Made by a program: the position numbers and the translations under genes
Source: CAZFIO01 sp964519585
GTDB lineage: Bacteria > Bacillota > Clostridia > Tissierellales > Tissierellaceae
Direction of reading: 5' to 3'
NCBI GenBank assembly: GCA_964519585.1
Contig: CAZFIO010000044.1
Location: 1 to 13,973, forward strand
DNA length: 13,973 nucleotides
Notes under the pieces: model-generated
Told to the model about the DNA's origin: nothing
Databases searched by the model: none
Seen by the model: the letters and a program-made list of their open reading frames with translations, nothing else
Shown here: positions 1 through 6,223 of the stretch, in pieces
How the letters are laid out: each line of letters begins with the position of its first letter
Position numbering within the stretch: the first letter of the stretch is position 1

Positions 1-540
1 CCGTCCCCTTACGGGGCTATGTTGATTTTAACACCGTTTCCCCCACCTCGTCAATTATTGTATTAAGGTTTCCGTCCCCTTACGGGGCTATGTTGATTTT
101 AACGAGGTAGTAAAATGGTTATGAAGCCAAAAGAATTGAGTGTTTCCGTCCCCTTACGGGGCTATGTTGATTTTAACCTACAACTGGCATATTGGAACTC
201 AAAGTGCTTTGAATGTTTCCGTCCCCTTACGGGGCTATGTTGATTTTAACTAATAGCAAATAATACTTTTCAACTAAATTCACAACGTTTCCGTCCCCTT
301 ACGGGGCTATGTTGATTTTAACATCTACCACTAGAACACGAAAGAGAAAGTGCTAGAAAGTTTCCGTCCCCTTACGGGGCTATGTTGATTTTAACTTTAA
401 ATTGATACCGAAGGAGGTTATATAATGGATAGTTTCCGTCCCCTTACGGGGCTATGTTGATTTTAACACAGCATAATACTATCCGATAGCATAGAAGATT
501 TAGGGTTTCCGTCCCCTTACGGGGCTATGTTGATTTTAAC
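1..540 (-). CRISPR. CRISPR array, leader-proximal end (8 repeats, 7 spacers; continues off left edge)
   Basis: Eight identical copies of a 36-bp repeat lie at 1-32 (first 4 bases outside the window), 68-103, 142-177, 215-250, 287-322, 360-395, 432-467 and 505-540. As read on the plus strand the repeat begins GTTTCCGTCCCCTTACGG and ends GTTGATTTTAAC. The seven spacers are 35-38 bp and all different: 33-67, 104-141, 178-214, 251-286, 323-359, 396-431, 468-504. Read on the minus strand the repeat has a CCCC-GTAA-GGGG hairpin followed by the 8 bases ACGGAAAC. This is the layout in which Cas6 cuts below the hairpin and leaves an 8-nt 5' handle in type I and III systems. I therefore infer minus-strand transcription, a leader to the right, and spacer 468-504 as the newest. 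The last repeat at 505-540 shows no decay, which also fits a leader-side end. No cas genes are visible, so the subtype (type III or I-B/I-D like) is unresolved. The array is certain; its orientation is about 0.8. Confidence 0.98.
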
Positions 541-760
541 CCTGTCCCTTGTATCCTTGTCTGTGACTGGTCAAAAACCTGGTTTGCGGGTGAAAGATGG
601 ATTTTTGTATTAGGAGAAGATTTTTCTCTCCAAATAGCCTGCAAATGTCTGAACCATCACATCGGGTGAAAATCTTCCTCTTATATTCCTGTCTATTTAT
701 GTAATACCATATTCTCCCTGTAATTGGTATTGTAAGTTTTTTATATAGTCATACAGTTTT
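541..760 (-). promoter_or_regulatory. Probable CRISPR leader
   Basis: This non-coding stretch abuts the last intact repeat and would be the leader if the array is transcribed on the minus strand. It carries an exact 9-bp direct repeat, CGGGTGAAA, at 587-595 and 663-671. It also has an 11-bp inverted repeat AAACC-T-GGTTT at 575-585, about 35 bp from the first repeat, and a weak hairpin GGAGA/TCTCC at 613-631. On the minus strand a TACAAT hexamer near 735-730 could be a -10 box, but no good -35 partner is visible. The boundary toward 760 is arbitrary. The rest of the gap up to 964 is AT-rich with no supported gene: the open frame at 766-948 starts with TTG, has no ribosome binding site and resembles nothing I know. 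Confidence 0.6.
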
Positions 761-964
761 TAGGCTTGATAAAAGATGAGTCTTATATTCCACACCTAAC
801 CATAAAACAAGATCTTGAAGTAATTCCTAGGTCCTTTTTTTCCTATATGTTAAAATTAACTTATAGGTTTTTACCCAAAGTAAAAATAGACTTTTATTTT
901 AGAAGTTTTCTAAAGATGCAACCTTTTAAGGAAAATATTGTTGTATAGGGTGAGGGGGGAAATA

Positions 965-1468
965 ATGGATGATATCTTAATTGTAGATTTATTTTTAAAA
1001 AGAGATGAAAGAGCCTTAAAGGAAACTCAAAGCAAGTATGGAAGTAGACTTTTAAGGATTTCAGAAAATATCTTGAAAAATCTATCTGAAGCTGAAGAGT
1101 GTGAAAATGATACATATCTGGCTGCTTGGAAGAGTATGCCACCAAATTCTCCAAAGGATTATCTTTTTGCCTATCTTGCTAAAATTATCAGGAATTTATC
1201 CCTTAATGTTTACAAGAAAAATAAGAGGCAAAAATCTAATGCTATGATCATTGAATTATCTTCAGAGAGGGAATATATAAGAAGGGTTGAACTTATATAT
1301 AGAGATGAAAGCTGGGCAGAGCTTTATATGCCTTACTATAAGTTTTATGTAGAACTACCAATCTTTAAAAGGGAAAATGGACTAAATACCTATGGAGCCT
1401 TCTATGTACCAGCAGTTGAAGGTAAATATATTAAGAATATGCCCCTTTGGGATGGGAGTTTTAATTGA
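965..1468 (+). pseudogene. Truncated ECF-like sigma-70 factor fused to the C-terminal tail of another protein
   Basis: The frame encodes 167 residues from the ATG at 965, chosen because an AGGGGGGA ribosome binding site sits just upstream; an earlier in-frame ATG at 938 has none. Residues 1-100 look like region 2 of a Clostridial ECF-type sigma-70 factor (RNA polymerase subunit for promoter recognition): a helix with ERALKETQSKYG, then EECENDTYLAAWKSMPP, then FAYLAKIIRNLSLNVYKK. In intact relatives this is followed by a linker and a region 4 helix-turn-helix for -35 recognition. Here the sequence switches at about residue 101-105 (near 1265-1280) to a tail with YYKFYVELP, YGAFYVPAVEGKYI and ending MPLWDGSFN, which is not sigma-like. 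I infer an internal deletion that joined the 5' part of the sigma gene to the 3' end of a downstream membrane or anti-sigma partner gene, by chance in frame. The product lacks region 4, so it is probably a non-functional remnant. It lies convergent to the 1531-3036 gene. Confidence 0.65.
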
Positions 1469-1503
1469 TTGTTTAATTTATTTTAGCTATAGGGAAAAAT
1501 AAA

Positions 1504-1528
1504 GACCAGCTTTCTGTAAAGCCTGGTC
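1504..1528 (-). terminator. Hairpin terminator after the 501-residue gene
   Basis: The stem is GACCAG plus CTTT pairing with AAAG plus CTGGTC, with one bulged C and a CTGT loop. Read on the minus strand it begins two bases after the stop codon of the 1531-3036 gene and is followed by TTTATTTTT, as expected of an intrinsic terminator. On the plus strand it could also stop transcripts from the sigma remnant, but it has no good T run there. Confidence 0.8.
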
Positions 1529-1530
1529 TC

Positions 1531-3036
1531 TTATATTAATTTGATAGTCATATCCTCACATGGTTTTTTATGAAATATTATCTGCCATTCGACCCTATCA
1601 ATTGGATTAAAATACAGGGAAGAACAAGAAGCATGAAGCTTCATCTGATTATTGGCTCTATCTGCTAGAAGACTAGGCCTATCTGATCCTCCAATGACAG
1701 CGATTGCCATAGCCCCTGCAGAAGCATGGGGATCCATGGGGTTAATATTTCTTTTTCGAGGCCTGTCTCCATGATTGCAATCTCTAATGGAAAATGAACC
1801 TTGGGTCAGGTCTGGATTAATTGTATAAGTCATAGCTATACAATGATTTGGAAAGTCATAATCCTTATCCATAAAGCCCTCAGACGGGATTTCTTTTCTT
1901 TCATATTCTTCTACAGTCAATCTATGGCTTGTATTTGTCAAAGGATTAATAAAGTCAATATTTTCACCTGCCTTAGATAAACTAAAATAAGGACCTAGAA
2001 CTTGTACAGGGTCATGTTTGATTGTTAGTTCAAGGCTTGATATCTTTGGTCTTCTTTTAGTCTGCCAAGGAAAGGCTGAACGCCAAATAACCCAGCCATT
2101 GGTGGAATCAAGTCCATATCGTTTTAATACTCCTTCAGCTTCTAAGCTATTAAGTTCTGGAAAAGTTGGGTTCCAAGATAGACTGCTACCATATGATGCA
2201 GGGATTGTTTTTCCATTTAGCACAATTTCAGGACTAAAATTAATTGCCATAGGATGTTCCACTTCAATCTGTATTTGCTCTTTTATGGAAAAGTCTGTGT
2301 AGTCATCTTTTGGAGAAAGTCTCCACTTTTTAATAAAAATCTGGATGCTTTCTATAGGAATTTCCACACAAAAGTCAATTATCAACCCCTTGCTGCTAGT
2401 ATAGAGAGATGGAATATACCATGTCTTCTTATTTAGGGAAAACTCCTTATTGATGGAGATTTCTTTTCCAGCCCTTTGACCTTTAATTTCATCCCAAAAA
2501 CCAGCTTCAAAATATACCTTCCATGGAGGAAGCTTTGGTTCAGCTGGTATAAAGTCTTCATAGTCTTCTGTAAATTTAACCTTGCTGTAATCAAAGTTAC
2601 TCTGTAGCTCTTTTATATATTTAAAGGGGTCTTCCATTGCTTGAAGACCTAGCTTTTCAGAAATGTTTTCCAAGACTGATACCTGGTCTAGGTTAATTGG
2701 ATTGTCCTCTAAAAAACTATCAAATTCCTCCTGTTTCCACCTATGTACTTGTTCTAATGCTGTAGTATCACCACAGGCAATTAAAAGGCTTAGAAAGTCC
2801 GAAAAGTCCTTTGCTATAGGGTGGACATAATCCCCCGGTGTATTCATGGGGCTTACAGCAAATACCATTTCACCAAACCCTTTTATAAAACAAAAATGTA
2901 TCCCATCAAGACCTGTCCTACCTATAGGCTTGGCACCTTTAGGGGTACAGAAATATAGCTCCTCCTCATCCCCCTCTTCTAAGCCTAGTGGCATAGTATC
3001 AATATTTAGTTTCTTGAATTTCTTATAAATTGTCAT
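1531..3036 (-). CDS. Conserved-looking protein of unknown function, 501 residues
   Basis: I do not recognise a characterised family. The start is the ATG at 3036, with AGGAAA eight bases upstream; the ATG five codons earlier (3051) is less well placed. There is no signal peptide or membrane segment, so it is probably cytoplasmic. Residues about 20-110 (GLDGIHFCFIKGFGEMVFAV, then a run around IAKDFSDFLSLLIACGD) resemble the general pattern of SMI1/KNR4-type domains: an aromatic-rich beta sheet, then a helix with acidic and phenylalanine residues. These domains occur in toxin immunity proteins, but the match is only suggestive. The middle (residues 165-240) is rich in W, Y and F, with PPWKVYFEAGFWDEI. 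The C-terminal 130 residues carry a possible beta-rich domain with TYTINPDLTQGSFSIRDC, ASAGAMAIAVIGGSDRP and a closing NPIDRVEWQIIF. It stands alone, followed by its own terminator, with a 135-bp gap upstream in which I see no convincing promoter. Confidence 0.85.
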   Translation of the reverse strand: MTIYKKFKKLNIDTMPLGLEEGDEEELYFCTPKGAKPIGRTGLDGIHFCFIKGFGEMVFAVSPMNTPGDYVHPIAKDFSDFLSLLIACGDTTALEQVHRWKQEEFDSFLEDNPINLDQVSVLENISEKLGLQAMEDPFKYIKELQSNFDYSKVKFTEDYEDFIPAEPKLPPWKVYFEAGFWDEIKGQRAGKEISINKEFSLNKKTWYIPSLYTSSKGLIIDFCVEIPIESIQIFIKKWRLSPKDDYTDFSIKEQIQIEVEHPMAINFSPEIVLNGKTIPASYGSSLSWNPTFPELNSLEAEGVLKRYGLDSTNGWVIWRSAFPWQTKRRPKISSLELTIKHDPVQVLGPYFSLSKAGENIDFINPLTNTSHRLTVEEYERKEIPSEGFMDKDYDFPNHCIAMTYTINPDLTQGSFSIRDCNHGDRPRKRNINPMDPHASAGAMAIAVIGGSDRPSLLADRANNQMKLHASCSSLYFNPIDRVEWQIIFHKKPCEDMTIKLI

Positions 3037-3185
3037 ATTTTCTTTCCTCATTCTTCACATTACTTCCTTATTCTCTGATAAGTGCTTCATCACAGGGCAT
3101 TTCAAACCCTCTTTACTGACCCAGATAGCTATTCATACTTTATTTTACCGTATTCTTATTAAATAATCCATAGGCTGATTTGTAT

Positions 3186-3428
3186 CTAGGATTTATGACC
3201 CTGTGTCTTCAACCCTCTTAGGAGAACAAGTATGCCTAGGGAAATCAAGGCTAAAATTATAAAGCCAATATGGAAATTCCCCTTTGTTGTATCTAAAAGT
3301 AAACCAAAGGCAGGTGGGCCTATGGCAATTCCAAAATTGGATGCAATTGTTAGCATTCCCAGACCTAGTCCTAGCTGTTGAGGGTTAACGATTTCAGGTA
3401 GGGGAGCCAGAACCATTAAGGAGGCCAT
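3186..3428 (-). pseudogene. C-terminal remnant of an MFS transporter
   Basis: The 80-residue frame matches only the last part of a major facilitator superfamily efflux or uptake permease. It has a loop ending in LPEIVNPQQLG, a membrane segment with GLGMLTIASNFGIAIGPPAFG (roughly residues 20-45), a short loop DTTKGNFH, and a final membrane segment GFIILALISLGILVLLRGL (roughly 53-74). MFS proteins normally have 12 membrane helices and about 400 residues, so some 320 residues are missing. The N-terminal side does not continue as MFS sequence: it runs head-on into an endonuclease V remnant on the other strand at about 3420-3430. No ribosome binding site precedes the ATG at 3428. It is best read as a dead gene fragment. 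The substrate cannot be told. Confidence 0.75.
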
Positions 3429-3660
3429 AGATTTATTTATAATAGATGGTTTTGTCAGCCTAGATAAAAATATGAAGGGTCTAGGGGCCTACCTATATGA
3501 AGCCTTAAAAATACCCCTATATATAACTTCTCTGGGTGTTGATTTAACTGAAGCTGCAAAATTAATTGAAAATTTAGGCGGAAGCTATAGAATCCCTTAT
3601 ATTCTTAAGAAGGTTGATAGGCTTACCAAGTCTGATTCTCTACCCCCTCAAAATCTTTAG
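3421..3660 (+). pseudogene. Decayed endonuclease V (deoxyinosine 3' endonuclease) remnant
   Basis: The plus-strand frame through 3421-3660 reads AIDLFIIDGFVSLDKN, then GLGAYLYEALKIPLYITSLG, then EAAKLIENLGGSYRIPYILK and KVDRLTK. This order matches endonuclease V, which nicks DNA beside deoxyinosine: the IDG..L segment (carrying one metal-binding aspartate), the GLGA.LYEAL helix, the PLYIT.G strand, and the EAA.LI....G.YRIP..LK.VDRL C-terminal helix. The N-terminal third with the other catalytic acids is missing. The central block that normally separates EAL from PLYIT (with its GVAK motif) is also missing, so there is both a 5' truncation and an internal deletion. The first ATG in frame is at 3472, after the IDG motif, and has no ribosome binding site. 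Its 5' edge abuts the truncated MFS gene on the other strand. Family assignment is by pattern recall, so moderate. Confidence 0.6.
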
Positions 3661-3668
3661 CTGTAAAT

Positions 3669-3700
3669 AACTATAAAATAAAACATCTTATTTCATAGTT
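3669..3700. terminator. AT-rich hairpin overlapping the yteA-like stop codon
   Basis: On the minus strand AACTATGAAATAA pairs with TTATTTTATAGTT across a 6-base loop, giving a 13-bp stem with one G-T wobble. It contains the stop codon at 3688-3690 of the gene to its right and lies 8 bases past the endonuclease V remnant. It has no flanking T tract and is poor in G+C, so it is a weak or factor-assisted terminator between convergent genes at best. Confidence 0.45.
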
Positions 3701-4299
3701 TCATCATAGTAGTCTTGTGATATGTTTTCTATCTTTTCTGGTCCTCTTAGCTCATCTTCTTTAGAAAGTCCTATATTATCACCTGTAGACATGGAAGGGT
3801 CTCCTGGAACTATATTGTCTACAGCTAAATCTTGGTAGGTGTCTTCCCTGTCATAGATGACATTATCATAGGGGCTTCCACTATAATATATTGAATACTC
3901 TTCCTCAAGTGTTTCAAACACTCTATTGTCTATAGGGATTTCCTCAAGTTCTTTACAGGTTAGACATTTCTTGGCGTAAGGAACTACTTCTAGTCTTTCT
4001 TCATCTATCTCCTGCTTGCAGGTGTTACAATAACCATAGGTTCCCTCATCAATCAGGTCTAAGGATCTATCTATTTCATCCAGCTTGTGGTCTATTTCTC
4101 TTTTAAATCCTTCATCCTGCTCTTTCATAAATACTTCTGTCCCAGCATCGCCAGGGTGGTTATCATATCCTGAAAGTTCATTGGAATACATCCCTCTGGA
4201 ATTTACTTCCCTATTATCTATATTGTCCTTGGTTTCTGACAATTTTCTTCTTTCTTCAATTAATTTATCCTTAAAATATTGTGTTTTCTCAAAATCCAT
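3688..4299 (-). CDS. yteA: TraR/DksA-type zinc-finger protein, YteA-like
   Basis: The 203-residue product is soluble. The start is the ATG at 4299, preceded by GAAGGGAGA; an upstream ATG (4359) would lie inside the neighbour's terminator hairpin. Residues 1-85 are charged and helical, with the typical block ELSGYDNHPGDAGTEVF and a following amphipathic coiled helix. The zinc finger is C91-x2-C94 and C112-x2-C115, in GYCNTCKQEI and KKCLTC. The last 80 residues are acidic and low in hydrophobics. In Bacillus and Clostridia this layout is that of YteA, a DksA/TraR C4 zinc-finger family member annotated as sporulation-related. The precise role is not established, though DksA relatives act through the secondary channel of RNA polymerase. 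It appears to be a single-gene unit between two hairpins. The gene name is given for the family rather than for proven orthology. Confidence 0.85.
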   Translation of the reverse strand: MDFEKTQYFKDKLIEERRKLSETKDNIDNREVNSRGMYSNELSGYDNHPGDAGTEVFMKEQDEGFKREIDHKLDEIDRSLDLIDEGTYGYCNTCKQEIDEERLEVVPYAKKCLTCKELEEIPIDNRVFETLEEEYSIYYSGSPYDNVIYDREDTYQDLAVDNIVPGDPSMSTGDNIGLSKEDELRGPEKIENISQDYYDETMK

Positions 4300-4357
4300 A
4301 AAGCTTTCTCCCTTCAATGACTTTTCTTTAATATGCCCAAAGGATAAATATGCATAC

Positions 4358-4385
4358 AAAAACCAGCCTTTATCAGCTGGTTTTT
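4358..4385 (-). terminator. Intrinsic terminator after the beta-CASP ribonuclease gene
   Basis: AAAAACCAGC and GCTGGTTTTT form a perfect 10-bp stem around the loop CTTTATCA. It lies 27 bases past the stop codon at 4413. Read on the minus strand the second arm itself supplies the run of five T. The A-rich first arm would also give a T-rich tail on the plus strand, so it may work both ways. Confidence 0.88.
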
Positions 4386-4412
4386 CTTTCTTACTAGGAC
4401 AGGCATTTTGAT

Positions 4413-6041
4413 TTATTTGCCTATACTTATATTTAAGTCCATAAGGTTTTGTTGTAGTTCTAGAAGCTTGTTTTTAAGGCTATAATAATCCCTCTCCAAT
4501 AGTTTTGGATCTGTTATTAAATCCCTTTTTTCCTCAAGAGCTTTAAATTGTCTGCTTATCTTTTCTAGCTCTGCACTTATGTTTTCTTTTAGGTTTTTGT
4601 CTCCTATAGGATGGCTTTTAAGCTCCATGGTGTCCTTTTCTAGGGTATAGGAGTCTCCTATACTGGGGATGATTGAGTCGATTTTGAATTCATCTTCTAT
4701 AAGTCTTGCTAGTGTGGTTGAAGATTCTCCTTCCCCATGAACTACAAAAACCTTCTTAGGTTTCTTTTTAAATTTTCTTATCCAATCTAGTAGCATAATC
4801 TGGTCTGCATGGCCTGAAAAACCCTGGATTTCATATATTTCAGATTTTATAGCTATTTCCTCTCCAAGAATTTTTACCCTTTTTACCCCATCTAATAAAA
4901 TCCTTCCCAAGGTTCCCTGGGCCTGGTAGCCTACAAAAACAACACTATTTCTAGGGTCCCAAAGATTATGTTTTAAATGGTGGCGTACCCTACCAGCCGT
5001 GGCCATTCCACTTGAAGAAATAATAACTTTTGGAAATTTATATTTATTTAATAAAACTGACTCTTCTTGATCTTTTACATATCTTAGATTTGGAAATTGG
5101 AAAGGATTGTCTCCCTTAAGTATCAGACCTTTTGTTTCATCATCAAAAGTGGAGGAATTAGCCTGGAAAGCTTCTGTAGCTGCTACAGCCATGGGACTAT
5201 CCACATATATTGGTATTCTCATATGTTCCTCTATGTTCTTATCATACTCATAATACTTGTTTAACTTGTATATAATTTCCTGGGTCCTACCTACAGCAAA
5301 GGAGGGTATAATTACAGTTCCACCTCTTTCTGCAGTCCTGTTGATTATTTCTACTAGTTTTTCTGCTCCCTTGTAGTATTCTTCATGGATCCTGTCTCCA
5401 TAGGTGGATTCGATGATTAAATAATCAGCTTCATCTATATATTCTGGGTCATTTAGTATTGGTCTATTGGGCATGCCTAAATCACCTGAAAAAACAATCT
5501 TGCTTTCATGGTTTTTTTCCTTGACCCATAGTTCTACTATGGAAGAACCTAGCATATGGCCTGCATCCCTAAACCTTAATTGGATATCTTCATTTATTAT
5601 TATTTTTTGGTTGTATAGGTAGGATTCAAAGTATTTAAGGCTTACTTCTGCCTCATCTATGGTATAGAGAGCATCTATAGGAGGTTTACCTGCTCTTTCT
5701 CTCTTGCGATTTTCCCACTTGGTATCTTGCTCTTGGATTTTTGCTGAGTCTAAAAGCATTATCTCACATAGCTCAAAGGTGGCTTTGGTTGAGATTATTC
5801 TTCCCTTGAATCCTTCTTTTACTAATTTGGGGATTCTTCCACTATGATCTATATGGGCATGGCTCAGAATAAGAAAATCAATATCTACAGGATTGTAAGG
5901 GAAATCCTCATAGTTCATCCTTTCAAGTTCCTTGCTACCCTGAAACATGCCACAGTCCAGGAGAATCTTATACTTATCTGTTGTAATCAAAAAATTTGAG
6001 CCAGTAACAACTTGTGCAGCCCCACAAAATTCTATATCCAT
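4413..6041 (-). CDS. Metallo-beta-lactamase / beta-CASP family ribonuclease
   Basis: The 542-residue cytoplasmic protein belongs to the beta-CASP group of RNA-processing metallo-beta-lactamases, close to the bacterial CPSF-like enzymes such as Thermus TTHA0252, not RNase J or RNase Z. The zinc ligands are visible as H61, H63, D65 and H66 (HAHIDHSG), H162 (DAGHMLGS) and D187 (SGDLG). The beta-CASP motifs are E211 (ESTYGDR, motif A), H411 (GFSGHAD, motif B) and H435 (VHGE, motif C). All catalytic positions are intact, so it should be active as a metal-dependent endo- or exoribonuclease. The final 70 residues (about 470-540) are beyond the core fold: charged, heptad-like, and probably a short coiled coil. 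The start at 6041 has AGGTGGG nine bases upstream. It is a single-gene unit with its own terminator at 4358-4385. The exact RNA substrate cannot be read from sequence. Confidence 0.93.
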   Translation of the reverse strand: MDIEFCGAAQVVTGSNFLITTDKYKILLDCGMFQGSKELERMNYEDFPYNPVDIDFLILSHAHIDHSGRIPKLVKEGFKGRIISTKATFELCEIMLLDSAKIQEQDTKWENRKRERAGKPPIDALYTIDEAEVSLKYFESYLYNQKIIINEDIQLRFRDAGHMLGSSIVELWVKEKNHESKIVFSGDLGMPNRPILNDPEYIDEADYLIIESTYGDRIHEEYYKGAEKLVEIINRTAERGGTVIIPSFAVGRTQEIIYKLNKYYEYDKNIEEHMRIPIYVDSPMAVAATEAFQANSSTFDDETKGLILKGDNPFQFPNLRYVKDQEESVLLNKYKFPKVIISSSGMATAGRVRHHLKHNLWDPRNSVVFVGYQAQGTLGRILLDGVKRVKILGEEIAIKSEIYEIQGFSGHADQIMLLDWIRKFKKKPKKVFVVHGEGESSTTLARLIEDEFKIDSIIPSIGDSYTLEKDTMELKSHPIGDKNLKENISAELEKISRQFKALEEKRDLITDPKLLERDYYSLKNKLLELQQNLMDLNISIGK

Positions 6042-6185
6042 GCTAATCCCACCTTTTGTTATAGTCTTTTACTATTATATTTACCCAGTAAAACTTGAAT
6101 ACTATTTCTTTACACAAGAAACTTTGATAGCTATAAGCATCTTTATTTATCTTGTATTATACCCAGTTATTTCAGTTTAAAAAGA

Positions 6186-6213
6186 CAAGACCCTATTAAT
6201 AAATAGGACCTTG
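6186..6213 (-). terminator. Intrinsic terminator after aspA
   Basis: On the minus strand CAAGGTCCTATT pairs over 12 bp, including two G-T wobbles, with AATAGGGTCTTG around a 4-base loop. It is followed directly by TCTTTTT. It starts 10 bases beyond the aspA stop codon, so it ends the aspA transcript and isolates the ribonuclease gene downstream. Confidence 0.88.
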
Positions 6214-6223
6214 TAGTATTGGG

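Noticed and set aside
33..67. Spacer 1 contains CGTTTCCCCC, resembling the start of the repeat
   Set aside because: Similarity covers only a few bases of low complexity and the spacing of true repeats is not disturbed, so it is not a degenerate repeat.
766..948. 60-codon plus-strand open frame between the CRISPR leader and the sigma remnant
   Set aside because: It starts with TTG, has no ribosome binding site, is AT-rich and shows no recognisable motif; it is most likely chance.
541..964. Possible riboswitch or small RNA in the gap after the CRISPR array
   Set aside because: The few short hairpins there do not form a recognisable riboswitch fold and no downstream gene justifies one; leader function explains the first part better.
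6042..6185. Promoter-like TATAAT hexamers on the minus strand before the ribonuclease gene
   Set aside because: Two TATAAT-like boxes exist but neither has an acceptable -35 partner at 16-18 bases, so no promoter is called.
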